Part shown: positions 1 to 9,000 of the stretch, piece after piece
Numbering within the stretch: position 1 is the stretch's first letter
Layout of the letters: each line of letters begins with the position of its first letter
Assembly (NCBI GenBank): GCA_012960505.1
Contig: DUBC01000011.1
Span: 1-64,000, forward strand
DNA from: Verrucomicrobiales bacterium
GTDB lineage: Bacteria > Verrucomicrobiota > Verrucomicrobiia > Verrucomicrobiales > DEV007
Direction: 5' to 3'
DNA length: 64,000 bases
Position numbers and translations under genes: made by a program
The notes under the pieces: model-generated
Told to the model about the DNA's origin: nothing
Database searches by the model: none
The model's input: the letters and a program-made list of their open reading frames with translations, nothing else

Positions 1-477
1 ACGCTGGTCAATGACCACTATGCTGGCATTACTAATGAACAATCTGTATCTATCGCCGCCAACAGCGCCAAGGTTGGGATTACTCAGGTCCAGGCGGAGT
101 CGATCACTGCTAACACGGCGAAGGTGGAAAGTATTGATGCGTTGCAATCTCAGATGGAAGCGATGACTCAGCAACTTAATCAACTAGCTTCCCAGATTCC
201 TCAACTCCAGGCGTCCATTGAAGAAAAGGATGCAAAGATTGCCGAACTGGAGGAAGGAGGAGGTCAATCATTGGAAGAGGTGCTTGAGCAGGTCCGTGAC
301 GCTCGTGCCGGTTCCGTTGTTCTCAGCGTTAATCCGGACAGTAATTCAGTAACCCTTGGTCTGACCATTGAGCAGAGTGATAACCTTATTGAATGGACTT
401 CACTTGACGGTGAACTAACACGCACCATTCCCATTCCTGACAGCAAGAAATTCTATCGCTTTGCTTTGGATAAGTAA
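1..477 (+). CDS. C-terminal part of a secreted coiled-coil protein with the shared C-terminal module (partial)
   Basis: The reading frame is open from base 1, so the gene starts outside the window; 158 residues are visible. The first part is rich in Ala, Gln, Ser and Thr. It is followed by a predicted coiled coil (heptad-like QLNQLASQIPQLQASIEEKD) and a Glu/Gly hinge. The last 65 residues contain a DARAGS motif, then EQSDNLIEW and a final FYRFALDK. The same DARAGS...EQ-D-F-W arrangement occurs inside the leucine-rich-repeat protein at 60133-61836, and a looser version ends several other secreted proteins here. I infer a surface or secreted protein whose N-terminus lies to the left. The coiled-coil and module calls are from sequence; the function is unknown. 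Confidence 0.7.
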   Translation, partial: TLVNDHYAGITNEQSVSIAANSAKVGITQVQAESITANTAKVESIDALQSQMEAMTQQLNQLASQIPQLQASIEEKDAKIAELEEGGGQSLEEVLEQVRDARAGSVVLSVNPDSNSVTLGLTIEQSDNLIEWTSLDGELTRTIPIPDSKKFYRFALDK

Positions 478-695
478 CTAAAGCTCGTTTGAAAAGTAGG
501 CTGTCGCTGATGAGGTAGGGGGTAGCGGATGGAATTGTTTCTGTATCTAAATGATACAGGTGGGGGGCGGTGTCCAGAATTTACTCCATTGGCGTGAAAA
601 TATATTTAATGGTTGCCGAAGCTTGAGTTTTAAAATTGTCTGCAGTTAAGTTTACAAGCGCAGCACATCATTGAACAAGTTACAATATGTCATGA

Positions 696-2492
696 ATGGA
701 AAGATCACCTAATTTTTCGCAGAAAAATGAAGCTACGGCGACCGTAGCGCAACGCTATCATTATCTTGATGCCCTGCGTGCCTTCGCGATGCTACTGGGC
801 ATCGTGCTGCACGGGGCATTGTCGTTTTTCCCAATGCCCATTTGGCCGGCGCAGGATTTGCATCAACCGGCGGTTGATGTGCCGGCCTTGCTGGCTGCTT
901 TCCTTGCGCAGGTCGGGCTGGAGGTGCCGGAGACATTCAGTCCCTACGAGTTCATGCTGCATGCCATTCACGGGTTTCGTCTGCCGCTGTTTTTTTTGGT
1001 GAGTGGATTTTTCACGGCAATGCTCTGGAGAAAGCGCGGGCTCAGGCAGCTGGCCAAACACCGCACCAAGAGGATTCTCCTGCCCCTTGCCATCTTTGTA
1101 CCCGTTACCTGGATACTGATGATCGTTGCGAACATGGAGGCTTTAGTTGTTCCCGCGGGTCACTTTGGCGAAAATAAGAAGGGGGCGGCTACAACACCCC
1201 GGGATGAACCTGCCAGGCAAGCCCAACAGGAGAGAAAGCCACGGGCAAAGAATAATCCCGAGGCCGCGATTGATATCGGCAGGGCCGCGGGTATGGGAGA
1301 CCTCCGGGCGCTTGAGTGGCACATCCAGGCCGGCACGGACCTGAACCAGCGCGGGGCTGATCAATCCACGCCAGTCATGATCGCTACCGTCTTTGGCCGA
1401 GTGGAGGCCGCCAAGGTATTGATTGAGGCCGGCGCAGACCTGAACCTGAAGGAAAAGGACGGCTCGACAGCCCTGATGAAGGCATCGTTCTTTGCCCATC
1501 CTGAAATTGTCGAGGCCCTGTTGGAAGCGGACGCAGATCCCAATATTAAAAATAATGATGGATCAACCGCCCTGGACATGGTACGGGGCCCTTGGGAGGA
1601 GATCAGGTGGATTTACGACTATGTGGGCGAGCTCCTGGCCCCCACGGAGTTGATACTGGATTACGAGCGCATCCGGGAAACCCGCCCGCAAATTGCGGAA
1701 ACGCTCAGGGAAAATGGCGCGGAGGAGGGTCACGGAGTCGGCCTTGATTTGCTGATCCTAATGGTATTTTTTGCCCCCGTCTTCCATCATCTTTGGTTCC
1801 TTTATTACCTGATCTGGCTGGTGGCAGGGTTCATTTTGATTACGTGGTCGATAGGAAAATTGAAATTAAAGACATTGCCCGACAGACTGATTACCTCCCC
1901 GGTGTGCTGGCTTTGGCTGCTGCCGGCTACGTTTCTGCTACAGCTACTGATGAAGGAGGATTTTGGTCCTGCGACCGCGACCGGGGTTCTACCCTGGCCG
2001 CCTATCCTGCTTTATTACGCGGTCTTCTTTTTCTTTGGTGCCCTTTGTTTTGAACGTGATTGGTTCAACACCAAGGCGGGCAAACTCTGGCCGCTTAGCT
2101 TCGTGCTCGCCGTGCCCCCGCTGCTGGCGGGCCTGTGCCTAGTCAAGAGCCAGCAAAATGACGAACTTTTGGCCGCTTGTTCCGTTGCCTACGCGTGGTT
2201 GATGATCTTAGGGTGCATTGGTTTCTTCCGCTATTTTTTCTCGGGCGAAAATCCGCGCATCCGTTACCTTTCCGATGCCTCTTACTGGCTTTATATCATG
2301 CACCTGTCGGTGATCATGTATCTTCAGTCGATAGTCAGCACCTGGAACATGCCCAGCTTTCCGAAATTCCTGATTGTGTGTGTTGCCACAACGATTCCCC
2401 TGCTTTTGATCTACGAGTTCGGGGTGCGGTACACCTTTATCGGCACCATGCTCAACGGCAGGCGGACACGGACAAAGACGGTCAAGGCCTAA
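696..2492 (+). CDS. Membrane acyltransferase (acyltransferase_3/OpgC type) with inserted ankyrin repeats
   Basis: This 598-residue protein begins like acyltransferase_3 membrane enzymes, which O-acylate glucans or other surface glycans: YHYLDALRAFAMLLGIVLHG at 21-40 (His39), then RLPLFFLVSGFF at 95-106 and a third helix to about residue 146. The family pattern resumes at 351-379 with HHLWFLYYL (His364/365) and continues through about seven more helices. Between the halves, residues 155-345 are soluble and carry three clear ankyrin repeats (for example STPVMIA..GRVEAAKVLIEAGADLN) plus a weaker fourth. The insertion lies between membrane helices in a continuous frame, so this is a real fusion and not two genes. 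The ATG at 696 is used; another ATG at 692 is out of frame. The glycan substrate is unknown. The gene is G+C-richer than its right neighbour. Confidence 0.75.
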   Translation: MERSPNFSQKNEATATVAQRYHYLDALRAFAMLLGIVLHGALSFFPMPIWPAQDLHQPAVDVPALLAAFLAQVGLEVPETFSPYEFMLHAIHGFRLPLFFLVSGFFTAMLWRKRGLRQLAKHRTKRILLPLAIFVPVTWILMIVANMEALVVPAGHFGENKKGAATTPRDEPARQAQQERKPRAKNNPEAAIDIGRAAGMGDLRALEWHIQAGTDLNQRGADQSTPVMIATVFGRVEAAKVLIEAGADLNLKEKDGSTALMKASFFAHPEIVEALLEADADPNIKNNDGSTALDMVRGPWEEIRWIYDYVGELLAPTELILDYERIRETRPQIAETLRENGAEEGHGVGLDLLILMVFFAPVFHHLWFLYYLIWLVAGFILITWSIGKLKLKTLPDRLITSPVCWLWLLPATFLLQLLMKEDFGPATATGVLPWPPILLYYAVFFFFGALCFERDWFNTKAGKLWPLSFVLAVPPLLAGLCLVKSQQNDELLAACSVAYAWLMILGCIGFFRYFFSGENPRIRYLSDASYWLYIMHLSVIMYLQSIVSTWNMPSFPKFLIVCVATTIPLLLIYEFGVRYTFIGTMLNGRRTRTKTVKA

Positions 2493-2502
2493 GGCAATTT
2501 TA

Positions 2503-3501
2503 TCATTCCTGAATCCTTCCTTCCTTAACAAGTGCCTGTTTAATTAATGCACGGTCAGGTTTACTGAGTTTCAGCACCTCATATTCAAATTCAGTGCCAT
2601 CGGGTTTACGGAACTTTCCATAATAGGAACCATCGGGCCGCTTTAAGGTATCTATAAGGGATGCGATCAAAACCCTGCCTTGCAGATCAGTCCAATTCCT
2701 TTCCGCAATCAGGTCCGTCGGTTCAATTTCAGGCAAAGTAACTTCAGGTTCATTAGTCACATCTGATTGATTATCATTATTAACACTTGGCTCAACAGTA
2801 GAATCATCCCCGCCCCAATTATCTTCTATCCAATTTTGTGTAGACTTCTGAATTCCTTCCCATTTTCCTGTAGCAACTGCATACACAAACAAAAACAAAC
2901 CAATCAGCATTAGAAAAAGGACAAACTTCCTAAGAATTTGAAGGATACCAGTCACATAAACAGCACTACAGCCAGGGCAAATTTTGGATTCGGGTGCTAG
3001 TTCGTTTCCGCAGTTGCGACAAACATACCTTTTTTGTCTGGCTATCGCATAGCCGCAAGCGAATAAAGCCAATCCAACGAGCGGACCAACAATTGTAAAG
3101 AAGGTTATAAAGAATACAAAGATACCAATTGCTTCTAGCAAACAACCAATGCCTATTTTGTCCTTTGATACTGCCTTTTTACTTGTGTAGACAATCTGCT
3201 GTAGCGGTTGCTTAGGAGTATTGGATACAGAAGACGGTTGATTAATAATAATCTGTGGTGGTGGTGAAGACTCTTGGCTAACAGGAGCTTTGAAGCGTGA
3301 AGCTAATGATGGTTTTGTTGAATCAGGTTTTGTTTTTTTAATATCACTTACCTTTACCTCCTCAGCGGGATAAATAACTTCGTCATTATTGGGTTCATTG
3401 GCAGCATCATTTTCGTTATCATCCTCACCAACGGGGCCATCATCTTGATTAGGCATACGCAACCCATCTACTTCTACCTGATCTTCTGGTTCTTCTTCCA
3501 T
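2503..3501 (-). CDS. Membrane protein with zinc ribbon and SHD1-like C-terminal domain
   Basis: The 332-residue protein has an acidic, low-complexity N-terminus (1-100). A hydrophobic stretch at 117-153 is long enough for one or two membrane passes. A zinc ribbon follows (C161-x2-C164, C175-x2-C178), then a second hydrophobic helix at 187-210. After an acidic linker, residues 267-327 read RNWTDLQGR...LSKPDRALIKQ, which resembles the SHD1 (SLA1 homology 1) domain found in many planctomycete and verrucomicrobial proteins. No enzymatic motif is visible. It lies downstream of the secreted protein at 3621-4178 and may be cotranscribed with it. Domain assignments are by eye; the role is unknown. 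Confidence 0.65.
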   Translation of the reverse strand: MEEEPEDQVEVDGLRMPNQDDGPVGEDDNENDAANEPNNDEVIYPAEEVKVSDIKKTKPDSTKPSLASRFKAPVSQESSPPPQIIINQPSSVSNTPKQPLQQIVYTSKKAVSKDKIGIGCLLEAIGIFVFFITFFTIVGPLVGLALFACGYAIARQKRYVCRNCGNELAPESKICPGCSAVYVTGILQILRKFVLFLMLIGLFLFVYAVATGKWEGIQKSTQNWIEDNWGGDDSTVEPSVNNDNQSDVTNEPEVTLPEIEPTDLIAERNWTDLQGRVLIASLIDTLKRPDGSYYGKFRKPDGTEFEYEVLKLSKPDRALIKQALVKEGRIQE

Positions 3502-3519
3502 TACGTCTGCTAATGTTAT

Positions 3520-3612
3520 TTATACCACATTTTGTAATGCGTCTGAAACTAACTTTGCAACATCTTCAGGCACATATCCTCTGGTAGCTTTGATATGTAG
3601 AATGGGTAGCAC
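3520..3612 (-). CDS. Possible 30-residue peptide or gene remnant resembling a tautomerase N-terminus
   Basis: A GTG-started 30-codon frame begins 8 bases after the stop of the upstream gene and ends 18 bases before the next start. The product begins LPILHIKATRGYVPEDVAKL, reminiscent of the first strand and helix of 4-oxalocrotonate-tautomerase-like proteins, but without the required N-terminal Met-Pro and far too short. It could be a coupled small protein, a decayed fragment or chance. Confidence 0.2.
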   Translation of the reverse strand: MLPILHIKATRGYVPEDVAKLVSDALQNVV

Positions 3613-3620
3613 TGTTTTTC

Positions 3621-4178
3621 TTACTTTTCCTCAGCCTTTGCCTTAGCTTCTTCTTGTCCTTTGTGAACGATCCTTACACGGAACAAACGCTTTGCTGTAA
3701 CTGACTGCACCGCTTGTGAATGAAAAGGTGTCCATGTAACGGAGTCAGAACTGGACTCAACAATAAGGTCATAGTTGCCCCTGGCGTTTTCTGGAAGCAC
3801 TAGAACGCTTGTTGGGCCGACTTTGTTTATTTCGGAAGCATTTGTGATTTTGAGGGTAGCTGATGCTCCTAGTATCGTAACTTTAGTTACACCCACAAAT
3901 TTATCACCTATAGGTACTGGTGTAGAAACGTAAACATCTCCATCATTTCGGTCATGAACTTTAGAAATTGAAGCTAACCAATATGTTCCCCATCCCTCAA
4001 ACTCTATTTTAGGTCTAAAATTTTGGGTGTCCAATCCTCTAGTAAATCCAACCAATTCAATAAGATCATTGGGATTTGTGGTTAAAGATTCCCCTGAAGT
4101 GACTTTAACATACTCAACCGCGCCGGAGGCACTGGAAAAGACAAGGGACGACAATAAGATGACCGATAACTTTTTCAT
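3621..4178 (-). CDS. Small secreted protein of unknown function with C-terminal shared module
   Basis: The 185-residue product starts with a signal peptide (MKKLSVILLSSLVFSSASGA, cleavage probably after SGA). The middle, about 22-125, is a predicted beta-rich region with no family I recognise. Residues 133-172 contain VESSSDSVTWTPF and end in LFRVRIV, a version of the C-terminal module seen in six other proteins of this window. A charged Lys/Glu/Ala tail follows. The next genes on the same strand are a tiny frame and the SHD1 protein, so an operon 4178 to 2503 is plausible. Function cannot be assigned. Confidence 0.6.
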   Translation of the reverse strand: MKKLSVILLSSLVFSSASGAVEYVKVTSGESLTTNPNDLIELVGFTRGLDTQNFRPKIEFEGWGTYWLASISKVHDRNDGDVYVSTPVPIGDKFVGVTKVTILGASATLKITNASEINKVGPTSVLVLPENARGNYDLIVESSSDSVTWTPFHSQAVQSVTAKRLFRVRIVHKGQEEAKAKAEEK

Positions 4179-4257
4179 GCTGAGATTCTAACGAAATAGC
4201 GAGGATAAGAACAAGCTACAACTGAGCCTTGGAAAAAGATCCGTTATGCACGCACAG

Positions 4258-5985
4258 TTATTGAGTTCGTATGCGGTAAAAGATTCTTGCGGTCCCGTCT
4301 TCGAAATCCTCATGAACGAAAGGAGTGGTGCCGGCCTGACCGATCAGGTCGTCAGTGATCTCCAGCCATTCGTTCAGGTCGTACGACATTTCGATAGCAT
4401 ATATGATGTTCTGTACCGATTCCCAGACGATGACCGGCTTACCGTCCTCGTTGAACGAGGAGTCGATAATCTCGAAATTTTCAGGGGCACCGGTCGCGTA
4501 GGCCTCGATCTCGCGGATCGTCCAGTGCTTGAAGCCGCCCTCGTTGGCCCACTCCAATTCAATGCCGGTGGCGCCCGGAACAGTGTTGAACACGATGGAG
4601 TAAAAGCCGTCGTGGATAGTGTCTAGGTGTTCGATCGTGTTGCCGGTGATGTCAGTATTCGGCAGCGGCTCGTCGTCGCCCTCGAAGAGGATCACGAAGA
4701 GGTTAATGATGTCGGAATAGGTCCGTTCAGTGAGCACGGGATCAGAATCGGTAGTGACGCGCACAGTAATCTGTTGCATCCGGCCATTGGTGTCGTTGCC
4801 GGCGACGTCGTTGATGCGGATCCGTGTCAGGTTATGAGAGGTTCCCTCTTCGAAGGCTAAGAGCGAGCGTTGAGGGGCCGTCGTCGTCCCGGAGTTGGTT
4901 GTGAAGGTGCGAGTAGTGATGTCACCGTCGAATGCCAGCTCGAACTCGCTGCCTGCCGCGGTGCGCCCCGGGCCCGGGTCGACGATTCCGTTGACGATGT
5001 TGATCAGCGTGTCGGTGGGTTGGATCGGCGGCGGCTCTGCCGTGACTATGACCGTAACTTCGCGTTCAGGGTCGTCGGGGTCGTTACTGGAAATTGTGAG
5101 GATCGCCTCAAAGTCGGCAAAATCGTTGCCGTTGTCGAATGCGAGGTCAATGAAGCCATTTTCACGCGGGGCCAGTGTCGCAGGAAATTGCACGCTCGAA
5201 AATGCGTCAGTCTGGGCGCCTCCCGTGATTTCGACTGCAGAGATATCAAGGTCTTGTTCCTGACTCCCGTTGCGGATCGGGACCGAGACCGTGCCTGGGC
5301 CATTGACCTTAACTGCTGTGGTCTCTGCGACTAGCAAGTTCGGGTCATTTCCGGCTGCGCTGGTCGCGTAGGCCTCGATCTCGCGGATCGTCCAGTGCTT
5401 GAAGCCGCCCTCGTTGGCCCACTCCAATTCGATGCCGGTGACGCCCGGCACTGAGTCGAACACGATGGAGTAAAATCCGTCGTGAGTAGCGTCAAGGTGC
5501 TCGATCGTGTTGTCGTTGATGGAAACATTCGGCAGAGGATCGTCGTCGCCTTCGAGCATTTCAACCGAGAGATTAGTGACGGCGAAATAATTGCGCGCGT
5601 TCAGATCGGCATCAAGATCAGTAGTGACGCGCACGGTGATTTGCTGCATCCGGCCATTATTGTCGTTGCCGGAGATGTCGTTAATGCGAATGCGAGACAG
5701 GTTGTGAATGGTTCCTTCTTCGAACGCCAATAGCGAGCGTTGAGGAGCTGTCGTCGTCCCGGAGTTGGTCGTGAAGGTGCGCGTGTTGATGTCACCGTCG
5801 AATGCTAGTTCGAACTCGCTGCCTACTGCGGTGCGCCCAGGGCCTGGCACCACGGTCCCATTGACGATGTCTATCTGATCCGCCGATAAGGATGGTACGA
5901 CCCACAATGCTACCAAAATAAAAAAATTACACGTTGGCCAAAATACGAATCTCATCGATCCACGAACTAGGGGCCTTAGTTTCAT
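4258..5985 (-). CDS. Secreted protein with two discoidin-like modules, choice-of-anchor domain and C-terminal module
   Basis: This 575-residue product has a signal peptide in its first 35 residues; Met11 (codon at 5953-5955) is an equally good start. A module of about 175 residues occurs twice, at roughly 38-213 and 325-505. Its first half holds FELAFDGD and GRMQQITVRVTTD, and its second half NTIEHLD, DGFYSIVF and KHWTIREIEAYA. The pattern resembles F5/8-type-C (discoidin) sugar-binding domains. The DNA coding for the second halves (around 4495-4560 and 5365-5430) is almost identical. Between the copies lies an Ig-like choice-of-anchor/ASH-type domain (about 215-318), and the protein ends with EMSYDLNEW...FYRIRTQ. 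The divergent neighbour at 6071 carries the same module in permuted order. Probably an adhesion or glycan-binding surface protein. Confidence 0.7.
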   Translation of the reverse strand: MKLRPLVRGSMRFVFWPTCNFFILVALWVVPSLSADQIDIVNGTVVPGPGRTAVGSEFELAFDGDINTRTFTTNSGTTTAPQRSLLAFEEGTIHNLSRIRINDISGNDNNGRMQQITVRVTTDLDADLNARNYFAVTNLSVEMLEGDDDPLPNVSINDNTIEHLDATHDGFYSIVFDSVPGVTGIELEWANEGGFKHWTIREIEAYATSAAGNDPNLLVAETTAVKVNGPGTVSVPIRNGSQEQDLDISAVEITGGAQTDAFSSVQFPATLAPRENGFIDLAFDNGNDFADFEAILTISSNDPDDPEREVTVIVTAEPPPIQPTDTLINIVNGIVDPGPGRTAAGSEFELAFDGDITTRTFTTNSGTTTAPQRSLLAFEEGTSHNLTRIRINDVAGNDTNGRMQQITVRVTTDSDPVLTERTYSDIINLFVILFEGDDEPLPNTDITGNTIEHLDTIHDGFYSIVFNTVPGATGIELEWANEGGFKHWTIREIEAYATGAPENFEIIDSSFNEDGKPVIVWESVQNIIYAIEMSYDLNEWLEITDDLIGQAGTTPFVHEDFEDGTARIFYRIRTQ

Positions 5986-6070
5986 TATTTATGGATCTTA
6001 TCTTTTACGTTCTGTCCGATTCAAGGTTTTTTTATTAACAGTTAAATTTGTGTTGTGTTAACATTGCGCC

Positions 6071-9000
6071 ATGAAGTGGAAAAGAAGTGTTTTCGTGGCG
6101 ATAGGAACCCTCTTGTTGTTGGTGATTTTGTTGCCGGCTCAGGCCGCTGACGGTAACCGCTTAGTTCACTTGGATGAACCTAATAACCCGTGGCAATTTA
6201 ACCGGCATTCAGCCAAACTAATTACGCCGCAGTGGATCGGAGAAGATGGAGTGGAAGGAGTCGCGGTCCTCGCGATCGACGACATGTCAGGTGACGGTCA
6301 ACACTTTCGGAATTATCTGAATCCGATCATTAAAAGACTAAAGCTCATCGATGGTCGTGGGCCAGTCAGTATCACCTGTAACCGGCCAGAACCGGATCAC
6401 CCAAACATGCAATGGTTCTTTGAACAGGGAGTCTCTTTAGAAACGCACACGCTGACGCACCCGTGCCCCTTACTTCAACGTTATGATTTTAGGCGGGCCC
6501 GCGCTAACTACCATGGTTGTGTCGACTTACTTGCCATGATACCTAATAACCGTTCAGTAGGATTCCGTTTCCCGTGCATGGACGGCCAAAATACGCCGAG
6601 CCCGCGAGCCTACGCTGAAATTCTCAACGGAGTCAGTGACGTAGGTAATTTCATGTCGTCGAGCACGAGCGTGGGCATCGTGTTCACGCCGGATGATCCC
6701 GAAGTGCCGAAATCAATCTTCGATGACGATCCGGCCGGGGCACGGCGATTCTCGAAGTATCTAATGAATGGCTTTGTGAATTACGTTGAGAATTACCCGT
6801 ACCCTTTCGTGGTCGGCAATTTGATCTGGGAGGTGCCTTTCGTTTATCCAAACGATTACACTGGCCAGGTGCTGCACGGAAGCCAGAACCCGATAACTAT
6901 CGCCGATTTTAAAGCGTCAATTGATGCGACGGTGGCCAAGCAGGGAGCCGTCTCGTTGTGCTTCCACGCGGGCGGCTGGATGAGTAGCGAGCAGATGGCT
7001 GACATCGTTGACCACGCTGACGTTACACACGGTAAGAAGGTAAAGTTTCTCAATATGCGCGAGATGGACGATCGGATCGTGAAGAATATGCTCTCTGGGA
7101 ACCCCCTCCGTCGTGCCGATGGCGGAGACAACGGGGTGCGCGTTTTCGATATCAATGGCGACGGTTTCATGGATGTTCTGATCGGGAATAAAAAAGCCAA
7201 GATCAGCAGGATATGGCAACCAGAGAAGCGCGAATGGCGTGACATTCCCTTTCCGGTGGCTCTACATCATGATCTGCGATTCGGTGTTCTTGATGAATCA
7301 GGGCTCTCGGTCGCGGTCGCACCAAAGACCGGATGGCGTTTCAGTGGTAAGGCCTGGGTCGAGGACAAGACACTCGCAGCGGATCAGGGCGGTTTTAGAC
7401 TGCTCGATCTGAATAACGATGGTGTCTGTGAGTTAATTTCAAATGGTTCGATCAAGCGCCGCAGTGAAGGCAGTTGGAAATTGTTGCCGTTCAGGTTCCC
7501 TGAGGGAACTGCGATCGAAAAGGAAGGCGGCGATGACGCTGGAATGCGTTTCGCCGACATCGATGATGATGGGAACCAGGACGTGATCTTCTCTAACGCA
7601 GAGCGCTTTGGCACCTGGATATTTGAATCAATGGAGAAGGGTTGGACCAGGCGAGGACTTTACGGTGAGCGCACGAACAATGGTGTTGGTGAAAATCACC
7701 CGCGCGGGCGCGACTCCTTGCCGCCGATCGTGCGGGCTGACGGTTCAAACAATGGCGCGTGGATTAAGCGTGGAAACCTCTACTGGCAGAACGAGGACAC
7801 TGGGTCCGTCTTGTCTCACCACATTGATCAGCGGAGCTTCGGTGATCTAATGGGCGATCAGGCCAATCATCCGCGGAGTGCTAAGGCTTCGCTGCGGGCA
7901 ATGCAACCGCGGCCCGGTTTCCGCGTCGAACTGGTGGCGGCTGAGCCGCTCGTCATGGATCCGGTCGACGTGGCCTGGGGACCGGACGGTAGGATGTGGG
8001 TAGCTGAGATGGCGGATTACCCGATGGGTATCGACAACAAGGACAAGCCGGGATCGCGCATCGTAGCCCTCACAGATACGGACGGGGACGGCCGATACGA
8101 CAAACGAACGCTCTTCGCGGACGGACTAGAGACAGCCAACACCGTCCTTCCCTGGCGAGATGGAGTGATGGCCGTGGCGCCTCCGAACATCTGGTACTTC
8201 CGTGATACGACGGGTGACGGCCGAGCTGATCAGAAAGAGATTCTCTACGAAGGATTTGGTCGTGGGAACGAGCAGCACCGCGGTAACGGACTCGTTTGGG
8301 GATTAGACGGTTGGATCTACGTCGCCAATGGCGACAGTGGCGGGACTCTCCGCTCTACTAGGACTGGAAAGGAACTTAAGCTCGGTGGCTTCGATCTGCG
8401 CATTAAGCCGGACACTGGCGAGTTCGAACCTGCCACTGGCGTGACGCAACACGGACGCAACCGCGACGACTGGGGCAATTGGGTAGCCGGCAACAATTCC
8501 AGCGGCTGGCAGATAGCACTAGAAGATCACGACATCCGGTTCAATCCGAAGGTTTCCCAACCCTCTTCCCGTCACGGCATCACTGGTGTGATTGACCTTT
8601 TCCCGATCAGTCGCGTCCTTAGTCACTATTCAGGATATCGAGCCCCGCCTGCCGGATCGCCCGGCAAATTAACCTCCGCCTGCGGCTACACCTTCTACCG
8701 AGACTCGTTCTTTGACGGCCTCGTCGAACCCTCAGTCTATTTTTCCTGCCCGGTCCACAACTGTGTCCACCGCGAGGTCATCACGTGGGACGGAGTTCTG
8801 ATGCAAACTGCCCGCGCCGGCGACGAGGAGAGGAGTGAGTTTCTGCGAAGTTCGGACGCCTGGTTCCGCCCCGCTTCGATCCGAACTGGACCGGATGGAG
8901 GAATGTATGTAGCGGACCTGTACCGATTAGTCATTGAGCACCCCGAGTGGATCGATGATACGTTGGAGCGTGAAATGATCGCCGACGGGCGGCTCCGCGC

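Noticed and set aside
4870..5334. Plus-strand frames over the 575-residue secreted protein gene
   Set aside because: They are antisense shadows of a G+C-rich repeated gene. The same shadow recurs at 4627-4860 and 5482-5733 because the module is duplicated.
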